DNA of 64,000 nt from Embleya sp049739465 (GTDB lineage: Bacteria > Actinomycetota > Actinomycetes > Streptomycetales > Streptomycetaceae), in assembly GCF_049739465.1 (NCBI RefSeq), contig NZ_JBMHHY010000039.1, positions 1-64,000 on the forward strand, in the 5' to 3' direction. Position 1 is the first letter of the stretch, and the number at the start of each line of letters is the position of its first letter. Below, piece by piece: positions 41,917 through 50,729 of this stretch. Under the pieces are notes generated by a model. That model was not told the DNA's origin. It did not search any database and was given only the letters and a program-made list of their open reading frames with translations. A program made the translations under genes and the position numbers.

Positions 41917-43542
41917 ATGGCCCAGCCCGCATCCCCCACCCCGTCCACCTCCGACGAAGACGCATCCACCCCCGCAGTGCCCCCGGACGTCGTCGACGCG
42001 CGCCGCTGGCCGGCCGTACTGGTCAGCGGCGCCGGCATCCTGATGACCCTCGACGTGACCATCGTCAACGTCGCGCTCCCGGACATCGCGGACGACCTCG
42101 GCGCCCGTCTGGGCGGCCTGCAATGGGTGGTCAGCGCCTACACGTTGGCCTTCGCCGCACTGCTTCTCGCAGCCGGTTCGGTCTCCGACCGAATCGGCCG
42201 GCGGCGCGTGTTCGGCGCGGGCGTCGCGCTGTTCACCGTCGCCTCCGCCGCCTGCGCCTTCGCCCCCAACGTCGGCACGCTGATCACCTTCCGGGGTGTA
42301 CAGGGCGTCGGCGCGGCGATGGTGATGGCCACCTCGCTCGCCCTGCTCGCGGCCGTCTACACCGGCCGGGCCCGACAGACCGCGATCGGCGTCTACTCCG
42401 GGATCAGCGGCGCCGCCGCGGCCCTCGGGCCACTGGTCGGCGGCGCACTGGTGGACGGCCTCGGCTGGCGCTGGATCTTCCTGATCAACCTCCCGGTGGG
42501 CATCCTGGTGGTGCTCGGCACCTGGCGGAAACTGCCCGACGACGCCACCACTGCGGCCGGCCGCGGCCGACTCGACCTGGCGGGCGTACTGCTGGCCATC
42601 GGCGGCCTGTTCGCGCTCAACTACGCGGTGATCAAGGGGCCGGAGGAAGGTTGGACGACGACGCCCGTGCTGGCCACACTGTCCGGCGGCGCATTACTCG
42701 TGGCCGCGTTCGTCGCCGTGGAAATCGCCCGGCCGGCCATCGCGCTGTTGGATCTGCGGCTGTTCCGGATCCCGTCCTTCACCGGCGCGATCCTGGCCAG
42801 TCTGTTCGCCCGGATCACCTCGTTCGGGCTACTGCCGTTCCTGATCCTGTGGTTGCAGGGCATGCTCGGCAACACGCCGTTCCAGACCGGCGTGAAGATG
42901 CTCGTGCTGACCGTGCCGATCCTGCTGATCGCGCCGCTGAGCGGGCTGGTGTTGCGGGTATTGACGCCGGGTCAGGCGATCGGGCTCGGCTTCGCGGTGG
43001 CCGGAGTCGGGGCGTTGACCATGATCCGGGTGGACGCGGACAGTTCGTGGACGGTGATGTTGCCCGGCTTCGTACTGATGGGCATCGCGGGCGGGTTGAG
43101 CTTCCCGCCGCTGATGGGCGTCGCGGTGGGCGTGGTACCGACCGAGCGGGCCGGGATGGCGTCCGGGGCCACCAACATGTTCTTCCCACTGGGCACTTCG
43201 ATCGGGGTGGCCGCCTGCGGCGCGCTGCTGACCACGCGGGTCGGGGACGATCTGGGCGGGGACGTACTGGTTCGCGGCGGCGTGCCGCAGGGAGCCGTCG
43301 AGCAGGTCCGGGACGGCGTGGTCTCCGGGCGGTTCGAGCCGCTGGTCCACCATCCGGCCGCGCTGCGCAGCGCGCACGAGGCGTTCACGGCGGGCCTGTC
43401 CCAGGTGTGCCTGCTGATGGCGGTGGTGAGCTTCGCGGCGGCGGTGTCGTGTACCTGGCTGATTCGCGACCGCGACCGGCTCGAGGCACCGGAGGAGGTG
43501 CCGGAGGAGGTGCCGGACACGGCGGAACCGGCTTCCCCGTAG
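41917..43542 (+). CDS. DHA2-family MFS exporter, contains a TTA codon
   Basis: A 541-aa drug:H+ antiporter-2 type transporter with about 14 membrane helices. Motifs: LDVTIVNVALPDIADDL (motif D), SVSDRIGRRRVFGAG (motif A) and SGISGAAAALGPLVGGALVDG (motif C). It follows the ABC pair by 39 bp and may export the siderophore or another product. Codon 260 (42694-42696) is TTA, the only in-frame TTA I noticed in the window, so translation should depend on the bldA tRNA. TTG 41899 would also open the frame. Acidic repeats EEVPEEVP end the protein. Confidence 0.88.
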   Translation: MAQPASPTPSTSDEDASTPAVPPDVVDARRWPAVLVSGAGILMTLDVTIVNVALPDIADDLGARLGGLQWVVSAYTLAFAALLLAAGSVSDRIGRRRVFGAGVALFTVASAACAFAPNVGTLITFRGVQGVGAAMVMATSLALLAAVYTGRARQTAIGVYSGISGAAAALGPLVGGALVDGLGWRWIFLINLPVGILVVLGTWRKLPDDATTAAGRGRLDLAGVLLAIGGLFALNYAVIKGPEEGWTTTPVLATLSGGALLVAAFVAVEIARPAIALLDLRLFRIPSFTGAILASLFARITSFGLLPFLILWLQGMLGNTPFQTGVKMLVLTVPILLIAPLSGLVLRVLTPGQAIGLGFAVAGVGALTMIRVDADSSWTVMLPGFVLMGIAGGLSFPPLMGVAVGVVPTERAGMASGATNMFFPLGTSIGVAACGALLTTRVGDDLGGDVLVRGGVPQGAVEQVRDGVVSGRFEPLVHHPAALRSAHEAFTAGLSQVCLLMAVVSFAAAVSCTWLIRDRDRLEAPEEVPEEVPDTAEPASP

Positions 43543-43718
43543 GCGCCGCACGCGTCCCGATCGACTCCCCCATCGACTCCCCCGAGGACCCGAACTCGCG
43601 GGTCGGCGTGCCCCGCTCGTCACCCACCACAGGCGATCGACGATGATTATCGTTGGCGGCCCCGGCTGCTCCGCAGGCGCGCGACCTGTGAGGATGGCCG
43701 CTTGTGGGGGAGACGACA

Positions 43719-44468
43719 GTGGGCGACGCACACAGACCGGACCGGATCGACGCCGGGCGGTACGACCTGCCGCTGCGCCCGCGCGGCCTGGTGGATCTGC
43801 GCGGGCAGGCGCGCGGGCCGGCCGTACTGAGCTATCCGGACGGCGCCGTCGTGGTGGTGTCCGGGCTGCCCGGGAGCGGGAAGAGCACGCTGCTGCGCCG
43901 CTGGTCGCGGTCGGCGACGGTGATCGATCCGCGTACGGCGCATGTCGAGTACCAGGACCGGATGCCCGAGTGGCTGCCGTACGCGGTGTACCGCCCGTGG
44001 GTACGCCTACAGCACCTGCGCCGGTTGCGCGCGCGGGTGCGTGGCGGCGGCGGACCGGTGCTGGTGCACGACTGCGGCAGCCGCCCGTGGCTGCGGCGTT
44101 GGCTGGCCCGAACCGCCGACCGGCAACACCGCGAGGTGCACCTGATCCTGCTCGCGGTGGATCCGGTCGTCGCCCTGGAGGGCCAGGACCAGCGTGGTCG
44201 CCGGGTCCCGGGGAAGGTCTTCGACCGACACCGGCGCAAACTGGCCGAGTTGTTGTCCGCACTGTCGGTACGGGGCGCCGAGGTCGCCCCGGAGGCCGCC
44301 TCCATCGTGCTGCTGGACCGCACCCTGCGCGAACACGTACTCGCCCTGGACTTCGGTCCGACACACCTCGCCGAGCCCCCCGCCGCCGAACTGCCCGCCA
44401 TCGAACTGCCCGCGCCCGCACACCCGATCGCCGAGCGCACCCCGGCAGCCCCGGAACCGGCGCCGTAG
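43719..44468 (+). CDS. P-loop ATP-binding protein of unknown role
   Basis: A 249-aa single-domain protein. Walker A GLPGSGKST lies near 50-58, after a beta-strand VVVVSGL. There follow VLVHDCGSRPWLRRWLAR (possible Walker B/Asp), HLILLAVDPVVALEGQDQRGR and an acidic Pro/Ala tail. The pattern suggests a small-molecule or polynucleotide kinase-like (AAA_33 type) fold. GTG 43719 has GGGGGAG 7 nt upstream; GTG 43704 is possible. No operon partner. 44469-44691, up to the converging hydrolase gene, shows nothing recognisable. Confidence 0.7.
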   Translation: MGDAHRPDRIDAGRYDLPLRPRGLVDLRGQARGPAVLSYPDGAVVVVSGLPGSGKSTLLRRWSRSATVIDPRTAHVEYQDRMPEWLPYAVYRPWVRLQHLRRLRARVRGGGGPVLVHDCGSRPWLRRWLARTADRQHREVHLILLAVDPVVALEGQDQRGRRVPGKVFDRHRRKLAELLSALSVRGAEVAPEAASIVLLDRTLREHVLALDFGPTHLAEPPAAELPAIELPAPAHPIAERTPAAPEPAP

Positions 44469-44691
44469 GGCGAGGCCCGCGCATCCGCGCGCAGGTGGCG
44501 CCATCGGGGCCGCTGTTCGGCTATCGGGCGACGACGTGCCCGACGCCAACTCCCGGACACCGGGCGGCGCGCGGAACGCCGCGACGTCGGCCGCGTCGCG
44601 ATCCCACCGACCCGGCACCGATCGCGCCACCCGCGCACCCGCGCCCTCGCACCCCCGCGCCGCTCGGGTCGCCGACCGACGCGCCCGGCCC

Positions 44692-45771
44692 TCAGCCCGC
44701 CGTCCTCCCCAACCCCAACTCCCGTTCGCCCAGCGGCGCGAAGAACGCCTCGACGTCCGCCGGGGTGACCTCCGGCAAAGTTGCCGGGGACCAACGCGGG
44801 TTGCGGTCCTTGTCGACCACCTGGGCCCGGACGCCCTCGGCCAGGTCGGGCGTGCTCAACATCGCGCAGGAGACCCGGTATTCCTGGTCCAGCACCGACC
44901 CCAGCGAGTGCAACTCCCGCGCCCGACGCATCGCCGCCAGGGTCACCTTCAACGCCGTCGGCGACTTGGCCGCGATCAGCTCGGCGGCCTCCTTCGCGGC
45001 CGGCTCGCCGCTGCCGAGCAGGCGGTCGAGGATCTCCTCGACCGTGTCCGCCGCGTAGCACGCGTCGATCCAGCCACGCTGCTCGGCCGGTTCGCCCGCC
45101 GGCGCGGGTTCGGCGAAGCGGGCCAGGACGCCGGCCGGGGCCGCGTCGGCCAGTGCGGCCGACAGCGCGGGCAGCCGGTGCGTCGGCACGAAGTGGTCGG
45201 CGAGCCCGCACTCGATCGTGTCGGCGGCGCCGATCGTGGTGGCGGTCAGGGCCAGGTGGGTGCCCAGTTCGCCGGGCGCGCGGGAGAGCAGGTAGGTGCC
45301 GCCGACGTCGGGGACGAAGCCGATCCCGGTCTCCGGCATCGCCACCCGCGAGCGCTCGGTGACGATCCGCACGTCGCCGTGCGCGGAGATCCCGACGCCG
45401 CCGCCCATCACCACGCCGTCCATGATCGCGATGTACGGCTTCGGATAGGCCGCGATCCGCGCGTTGAGCAGATACTCGTCGCGCCAGAAGTCGTACGAAA
45501 CGTGTCCCCCGGCGAGCGCGTCCGCACGGATCGCCCGGATGTCGCCGCCCGCGCACAACCCGCGCTCACCCGCGCCGGTGACCAGCACGGCCGCGACCGT
45601 GTCGTCCGCCGCCCACTCGGCGAGTGTGGCGTCGATCCGGCGCACCATCGCATGGTCGAGCGCATTGATCGCCCGCGGCCGGTTCAGCGTGATCCGGCCG
45701 AGCCGACCGCCCGGGCCGACCCGGGCCGTCAACACGGTGTCCTCGTACGGTTCCTGCGCCTGCCACGTCAT
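44692..45771 (-). CDS. Enoyl-CoA hydratase/3-hydroxyisobutyryl-CoA hydrolase
   Basis: A 359-aa crotonase-fold enzyme, longer than hydratases and matching the HIBYL-CoA hydrolase branch (ECH_2). Diagnostic segments: GLCAGGDIRAI, IMDGVVMGGGVGISAHG (oxyanion hole) and AMPETGIGFVPDVGGTYLLSR with catalytic Glu. In valine catabolism it frees 3-hydroxyisobutyrate. ATG 45771 starts the family-typical N-terminus; the frame stays open to 45918 without motifs. A GAGCCGAGCCGAGCCGAGG microrepeat lies upstream (45809-45828). Confidence 0.87.
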   Translation of the reverse strand: MTWQAQEPYEDTVLTARVGPGGRLGRITLNRPRAINALDHAMVRRIDATLAEWAADDTVAAVLVTGAGERGLCAGGDIRAIRADALAGGHVSYDFWRDEYLLNARIAAYPKPYIAIMDGVVMGGGVGISAHGDVRIVTERSRVAMPETGIGFVPDVGGTYLLSRAPGELGTHLALTATTIGAADTIECGLADHFVPTHRLPALSAALADAAPAGVLARFAEPAPAGEPAEQRGWIDACYAADTVEEILDRLLGSGEPAAKEAAELIAAKSPTALKVTLAAMRRARELHSLGSVLDQEYRVSCAMLSTPDLAEGVRAQVVDKDRNPRWSPATLPEVTPADVEAFFAPLGERELGLGRTAG

Positions 45772-45946
45772 GTTCCTGGTCGTTCCCTTCGAGTTCCGCG
45801 AACCGAGCCGAGCCGAGCCGAGGCAACCCGACGACCGCGCCACGACGACCCCCGGATGATCTCCCCTGGCACCGTACCCGCCCCCCACGGCGGCCCCGAA
45901 CGCGCACCCTTCCGTCACCGGGCCCCGAAATTTCCTCGCCCATCGG

Positions 45947-45978
45947 CCTTGACAATTCCGCGAAATTTTTTGCTAAAC
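45947..45978 (+). promoter_or_regulatory. Candidate promoter of the SIP gene
   Basis: TTGACA (45947-45952) lies in an AT-rich patch unusual for this genome, with TGCTAA (45971) 18 bp later as a possible -10. GCTAAACCT resembles half an iron box, but the other half is absent, so iron control is not shown. Confidence 0.4.
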
Positions 45979-46047
45979 CTGCCCAAGCCGGGTCACCCGA
46001 CCTGCCGCGAATCAGCTCTTTCATTTCTTTCGTTGGGATTTGTCACC

Positions 46048-46908
46048 ATGGCGCAATCGCCGCTCGTTGCCTACCTCCGAGTCGTCGACACCACCCGGAT
46101 CACCCCGCGCATGGTCCGCGTGACCTTCACCGGAGCGGGGCTCGACGACTTCCCCACCTGGCCCGACCAGCAGCTCAAGCTGTGCTTCCCGCGCCCGGGA
46201 CAACGCGAGCCGCTGCTGCCGCGCGAAGACCCGGACGACCTGCACCGCTGGTACGGGGCGTTCCTGGCCATCCCGGAGGCCGAGCGCCCTTGGCTGCGCA
46301 GCTACACGGTCCGCGCCCACCACCCCGAACGCGCCGCGATCGACGTGGACTTCGTCCTACACGGGGACGCCGATGCCGACCCGGGGCCGGCCACCCGCTG
46401 GGCGGCGTCGGCCCGGCCCGGCGACGTGCTCGCCCGCTACGGCCCCTCGGCGAGCTACGCCCGGCCGCTCGGCGTCGCCGACACCCACCTGCTGGCCGGC
46501 GACGCGACCGCGCTGCCCGCCATCGGCTCGATCCTGGCGGCGCTGCCCGAGCACGCCCGGGCGCTCGTGTACGCCGAGGTGGCCGACGCGGCCGAGGAGC
46601 AACACTTCGCCACCAGGGCCCGGGCCACCGTGCACTGGCTGCATCGCGGCGACGTCCCGCCCGGGCACGGCGACCTGCTGCTCGACGCGGTCCGGGCGGC
46701 CCGACTGCCGGCCGGTTCGGTCCGGGCCTGGCTGGCCGGCGAGGCCGGGACGGTCCGGGCGCTGCGTCGGCACCTGGTGGACGAGCGCGGGTTGGCCAAG
46801 GGGGCGATCGATTTCGCCGGCTACTGGCGACTGCGGCTGACCCAGGACGACGCGCCCACCGCCGAGGACCTGGCCGAGGCGCGGGAACGGGCGGCGGAGG
46901 CGTCCTGA
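46048..46908 (+). CDS. Siderophore-interacting protein (ferric-siderophore reductase)
   Basis: A 286-aa FAD-binding reductase of the SIP/ViuB family. FAD-binding barrel: RVTFTGAGL, QQLKLCFPRPG and RSYTVRAH (R-x-Y-T FAD motif). NAD(P) half: HLLAGDATALPAIGSIL, VYAEVADAAEEQ and AWLAGEAGTVRALRRHLVDERGL. It reduces and releases iron from imported siderophores in the cytoplasm. It probably works with the ABC pair at 38.2-41.9 kb, which lacks this domain. It converges on the PPOX gene. Confidence 0.92.
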   Translation: MAQSPLVAYLRVVDTTRITPRMVRVTFTGAGLDDFPTWPDQQLKLCFPRPGQREPLLPREDPDDLHRWYGAFLAIPEAERPWLRSYTVRAHHPERAAIDVDFVLHGDADADPGPATRWAASARPGDVLARYGPSASYARPLGVADTHLLAGDATALPAIGSILAALPEHARALVYAEVADAAEEQHFATRARATVHWLHRGDVPPGHGDLLLDAVRAARLPAGSVRAWLAGEAGTVRALRRHLVDERGLAKGAIDFAGYWRLRLTQDDAPTAEDLAEARERAAEAS

Positions 46909-46959
46909 TCAACCGGCGGGCGCAGGCGGGTCCGACCTCCCCCGCCCTCGCGTATCGGC

Positions 46960-47655
46960 TTACTCGTAGCGGTACTTGAGCGATTCCACCTCCGCCCGTC
47001 GGACGTCCTCGAGGGTCAGTCCGGGCGTCCGCAACTGGGCCAGCGTCACCTCGGCGGAACTCGGCTGCGCGTCGGCCGCCAGCCACTCCTCGGGCTTCCA
47101 CGCGGAACTGCGCAACAACGACTTGGGGCAGTGCGGGTAGACCTCGTCCAGCTCCACCACCAGGGCGGTCGCCGGCGGCTTGCCCACGGCAGTCAGCCGG
47201 CCCAACAACTCGGGCCGCGCGGAGATACAGGCCCGCCCGTTGGCGCGCAGCGTCGTGTTGCGTCCGGGGATGATGAACAGCAGCCCGACCCGGCCGGTCG
47301 CCAGGACGTTGTGCATCGTGTCCAGGCGCCGGTTGCCGGTCGCGTCGGGGATCGCCAGGGTGCGCGGGTCCAGCACGCTGACGAACCCGGCGGGCCCGCC
47401 GCGCGGGGTCACATCGCAGCGGCCCTCGGCATCCGCGCTGGCCACGAAGACCAGTGACGCGCAGGCCACCAGGGCCCGGGCCTGCTCGGTGAGATGGTCC
47501 AGGTCCTTGCCGGCCGCCGCCGCGCCGGGTTGCTCGTACAGCTCGCGCAGGCGTGCGACGTCGGATATCGCGTCGGCGCGCAACGCGTCGAACAAACTCG
47601 TGCCGGTGCTGCCTTCGGTACCGGTCGCGGGGTCGAACTCGATGCCAGTGGTCAT
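46960..47655 (-). CDS. Pyridoxamine 5'-phosphate oxidase-family FMN protein (MSMEG_1061-like)
   Basis: A 231-aa split-barrel flavin protein. VFVASADAEGRCDVTPRGGPAGFV and LDTMHNVLATGRVGLLFIIPG are typical of the actinobacterial MSMEG_1061-type branch of PPOX proteins, whose substrates are mostly unknown (F420 or FMN-dependent reductions are known elsewhere in the superfamily). Cytoplasmic. It diverges from the BtuF-like gene across 85 bp containing a palindrome. Confidence 0.82.
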   Translation of the reverse strand: MTTGIEFDPATGTEGSTGTSLFDALRADAISDVARLRELYEQPGAAAAGKDLDHLTEQARALVACASLVFVASADAEGRCDVTPRGGPAGFVSVLDPRTLAIPDATGNRRLDTMHNVLATGRVGLLFIIPGRNTTLRANGRACISARPELLGRLTAVGKPPATALVVELDEVYPHCPKSLLRSSAWKPEEWLAADAQPSSAEVTLAQLRTPGLTLEDVRRAEVESLKYRYE

Positions 47656-47684
47656 GCCGCCACACTAGAAGATCGTCCGATCAT

Positions 47685-47700
47685 GCGATCGGGCGATCGC
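47685..47700. promoter_or_regulatory. GCGATCG-GG-CGATCGC palindrome
   Basis: A perfect 7-bp inverted repeat with GG spacer lies between the divergent PPOX and BtuF-like genes. GATCGTCCGATCATGCGATC to its left adds related half-sites. It could be a shared operator, but GATC-rich GC sequence arises easily. Confidence 0.35.
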
Positions 47701-47740
47701 GCGCTCGGGTCCGGTGCGGGTGGCGGCGTAGGGTCGGGGC

Positions 47741-48499
47741 ATGCGCGACGATCTCGGCTCGACCGTGCCCGTACCGGCGGACGTTCGGCGGGTGGTGTCC
47801 CTCGTCCCCTCGCTCACCGAGGCGGTCGCGGTGAGCGCACCCGGGCTGCTGGTCGGCGCCACCGACTGGTGTACACATCCCGCCGATCTGGACGTGGTGC
47901 GGATCCGCGGTACCAAGAATCCCGACCTGGCGGCGATCCGCGCACTCGCCCCGGACCTGGTCCTGGCCAACGAGGAGGAGAACCGCGCGGCCGACCTGGC
48001 CGCGTTGCGGGCCGCCGGAATCGCGGTGTGGGTCACCCGGGTTCGCGGCCTGGACGAGGCGTTCGCGGCACTGGAACGGATGCTTGTGCTCGGCTGCCGA
48101 CTGCCCGTGCCGACCTGGCTCGACCGCTGCCGGACCGCCTGGGCCGCGCTGCCGGCGGCGGCACCGCGGCGGGCGATCATCCCGGTGTGGCGGCGGCCGT
48201 GGATGGTCGCGGGCCGGGACACCTTCGCCGCCGACGCACTGACCCGCTTCGGCGTCGAGAACGTCTTCGCCGGTCACGCCGAACGCTGGCCCAGGATCTC
48301 GCTCGACGAACTCCGGGCCGCCGAAGCGGACTTGGTGGTGCTCCCGGACGAGCCCTACCGGTTCACCGCGACGGACGGCCCGGAGGCGTTCCCGCACCTC
48401 CCGGCCGCCCTGGTCAGTGGCCGGCATCTGACCTGGTACGGGCCGTCGTTGGCAGCGGCCCCCGAAGTCCTGGCCGGGCAGCTCGCGATCAGAGGTTGA
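47741..48499 (+). CDS. BtuF-like helical-backbone metal-receptor protein without signal peptide
   Basis: A 252-aa type III substrate-binding fold: RRVVSLVPSLTEAVA, GTKNPDLAAIRALAPDLVLANEEENR and FGVENVFAGHAERWPRISLDEL. These match vitamin B12/haem/siderophore binding proteins, yet it begins MRDDLGSTVPVP with no signal peptide or lipobox. It should therefore be cytosolic, perhaps a cobamide-binding or sensing protein. No permease or ATPase gene adjoins it. Its end overlaps the converging acetyltransferase gene by 11 bp. Confidence 0.82.
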   Translation: MRDDLGSTVPVPADVRRVVSLVPSLTEAVAVSAPGLLVGATDWCTHPADLDVVRIRGTKNPDLAAIRALAPDLVLANEEENRAADLAALRAAGIAVWVTRVRGLDEAFAALERMLVLGCRLPVPTWLDRCRTAWAALPAAAPRRAIIPVWRRPWMVAGRDTFAADALTRFGVENVFAGHAERWPRISLDELRAAEADLVVLPDEPYRFTATDGPEAFPHLPAALVSGRHLTWYGPSLAAAPEVLAGQLAIRG

Positions 48500-48923
48500 T
48501 CTGATACAGGATGAATCCGCGATTCACCGCCACCTTGTCGTAGAGCAGTCGGGCGGTGGTGTTGGTCTCGTGGGTGGACCAGTAGACCCGGAAACACTCG
48601 CGTTCGCGGGCCCATTCGGTCACGCCGGCGATCAACGCGCGGGCCACGCCCTTGCCGCGCGCCTCCGGTGCGGTGAACAGGTCCTGGAGGTAGCAGACAT
48701 CGTCCGTCGTGGTGCTGGCGTGCACCAGGAAGTGGGTGATGCCGACCAGTTTCCCGTCCACCCGCGCGCCCAGCGCATGCATCCGGGTGTCGTCCTGGAA
48801 CGCGTCCCAGGCCCGGTCGAACCACTCGGGGGCGAGCGTGCGTTCGTAGAAGGTGTTGTAGCCCTCGAACAGCACCTGCCAGTCCGCCCGGTCCGCCGGG
48901 GTCAGCTTGCCGATCTCGACCAT
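48489..48923 (-). CDS. GNAT-family N-acetyltransferase
   Basis: A 144-aa GNAT protein. Acetyl-CoA motif A is FTAPEARGKGVARALIAGV; motif B includes VYWSTHETNTTARLLYDKVA. Substrate unknown. GAAGGA precedes ATG 48923. In the leader, TCGAGGATG is repeated three times (48938-48964), directly upstream of the ribosome-binding site. Confidence 0.88.
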   Translation of the reverse strand: MVEIGKLTPADRADWQVLFEGYNTFYERTLAPEWFDRAWDAFQDDTRMHALGARVDGKLVGITHFLVHASTTTDDVCYLQDLFTAPEARGKGVARALIAGVTEWARERECFRVYWSTHETNTTARLLYDKVAVNRGFILYQINL

Positions 48924-49017
48924 GTGCCACCGTCCTTCGAGGATGTCGAGGATGTCGAGGATTCGAAAAGCGAACCCTATCCCAGCGCCCCCGGGCACTT
49001 CCCGCAGCCCGAACGCA

Positions 49018-49052
49018 CCGCGGCCCGCAGGCGAGAAGCCTGCGGGCCGCGG
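49018..49052. terminator. Strong terminator between phosphatase and acetyltransferase genes
   Basis: CCGCGGCCCGCAGGC (49018-49032) pairs perfectly with GCCTGCGGGCCGCGG (49038-49052) around a GAGAA loop, 15 bp of GC-rich stem. It lies 30 bp past the phosphatase stop and separates it from the acetyltransferase on the same strand. Confidence 0.8.
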
Positions 49053-49081
49053 GTATCAGCGGGTGGTGCTGCCGGCGCGGG

Positions 49082-50455
49082 TCAGCGCAGCCGCAGCGCC
49101 GCACGGAACGTGTTGAACAGTTCCGTCTGGTCGGTCACGCCGAGCACGCGGTAGGCCTGCGGGCCCGATGCCGCGATGCGCACCTCGGTGCCGGTGTGCT
49201 CCTGCGACTTGCCGGGGGTGTTGGTCGAGTAGTTGACCTTGAGCTGCACACCCTCGTTGGTGATCAGGGTCGAGGACAGGCCCGGAGGGGCGGCGTCCAG
49301 CGGCACGATCTGGCTGGTGTGGCCGTGGTCCGCGGTGGTCACCACGAGCGTGTCGGGGTGCTTGGCCGCGTAGTCGCGGGCGAACTTGACCGCCTGGTCG
49401 AAGGCGACCGTCTCACCGATCTGGCCGCACGGGTCGGCCGCGTGGTCCTGCTTGTCGATCGAGGCGCCCTCGACCTGGAGGAAGAAGCCCTTGTTGCGGT
49501 CGTGGCCGCGGTTGGACTGCTGCTTGGCCTCGAGCAGTTCGATCGCCTTGGCGGTCTCCTGCACCAGGGTCGGCGTGCTGCCCGGGCGGTTCGGGTTGGA
49601 CGTGACGCAGCGCTGCGGGTCGGTGCCGCCGACGGCCGCGTTCTTGCCCGTCCACTCGACCGGGATGTTGACCGGCGCAAACAGGCCGAGGACCGGCTTG
49701 CCGGCCCTGGCCGCCTTGAGCGAGTCGGCGTCGGTGGCGAGCTGGTAACCCGCCTCCTGGGCCTGCTGGAGCACCGTCTTGCCGGCGTACGGACCCTGCG
49801 TGATGGTCTGGTCGAAGCGGGCCTTGCCGCCGCCCATCAGCACGTCGAACTTCTTCGAGACGCTCTGCTCGGCGATCGAGCCGGGGCCACCCGCGGCGAT
49901 CGTGTCGACCGGGCACTTGGCCATGTCGGACGGGCCCTGGCAGCTGCGGTCCGTGACGTGCGACTGGAGCACCGCCGGGGTGGCGTCGGTCAGCTCGGAC
50001 GTGGTGATGCTGCCCGTGGCGTAACCGTTCTTCTGGGCCAGCTCCAGGATCGTCGGCACCGCCTTGTTGGTGTCCGGGGTCTTGGAGATGCGCCCGTTGA
50101 CCGTCTTCTGCCCGGTCGCCCAGCCGGTGCCGCTCGCCGCCGAGTCGGTGACGTAGTCCGGACGCTTGTCCTTGTCCACGGCGTATGTCGTGTACGCACC
50201 GGTGAGCGGGAAGCCGTCCATGTTCAGCCGACCGGCCGCACCGACCGAGTAGTTCCGGGCCAGGGTGATCTCGGAGTCACCCATGCCGTCACCGAGCAGC
50301 ATGATGACGTTCTTGGCCTGGCCGTCCTTGATCGCGTGCCGGGCTTGATCCGCCTGACCGAACGCCGACGCCGCGCTGGGGACGGCGACACCGGCGGCCA
50401 ATACGACGGCCGCACCCCACGCGAGATGACGACGGGACAAACGCAGATCCGGCAT
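49082..50455 (-). CDS. Tat-exported alkaline phosphatase (PhoA family)
   Basis: A 457-aa phosphomonoesterase. The N-terminus RLSRRHLAWGAAVVLAAG is a Tat signal, with cleavage after SAASA. Family motifs: IMLLGDGMGDSE (metal Asp), VTDSAASGTGWATGQK (nucleophile Ser), VEGASIDKQDHAADP (metal His/Asp) and TTADHGHTSQ; EHTGTEV carries the last His. It releases phosphate from organic esters outside the cell. GGAGGAAAAATG shows an excellent ribosome-binding site. I did not find a clear PhoP box upstream by eye. Confidence 0.93.
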   Translation of the reverse strand: MPDLRLSRRHLAWGAAVVLAAGVAVPSAASAFGQADQARHAIKDGQAKNVIMLLGDGMGDSEITLARNYSVGAAGRLNMDGFPLTGAYTTYAVDKDKRPDYVTDSAASGTGWATGQKTVNGRISKTPDTNKAVPTILELAQKNGYATGSITTSELTDATPAVLQSHVTDRSCQGPSDMAKCPVDTIAAGGPGSIAEQSVSKKFDVLMGGGKARFDQTITQGPYAGKTVLQQAQEAGYQLATDADSLKAARAGKPVLGLFAPVNIPVEWTGKNAAVGGTDPQRCVTSNPNRPGSTPTLVQETAKAIELLEAKQQSNRGHDRNKGFFLQVEGASIDKQDHAADPCGQIGETVAFDQAVKFARDYAAKHPDTLVVTTADHGHTSQIVPLDAAPPGLSSTLITNEGVQLKVNYSTNTPGKSQEHTGTEVRIAASGPQAYRVLGVTDQTELFNTFRAALRLR

Positions 50456-50729
50456 TTTTCCTCCTTCGAGGTCGACGCGTTGCCGACGCCCCAGAGCCAA
50501 TCAGGCCGCTGGGAACCACGGGGCGACCAACAGATGACGTGTCGTGTACGACCGCGTGTCTGTTCGCATCGCCCCGGAGTGTCCGAAGAAGTCACCCGGC
50601 GTCCCGAGCACCCGGCAAACGCACGGCACATCCGGAAGGTGCCCGCCGGGCGTGAACCCACTGTCGGCGGCGGCCGGCACGCTTCGCGCCGAGGGCGTCG
50701 ACGTACGATGGCCAAGAGGGAGCGCGTGG

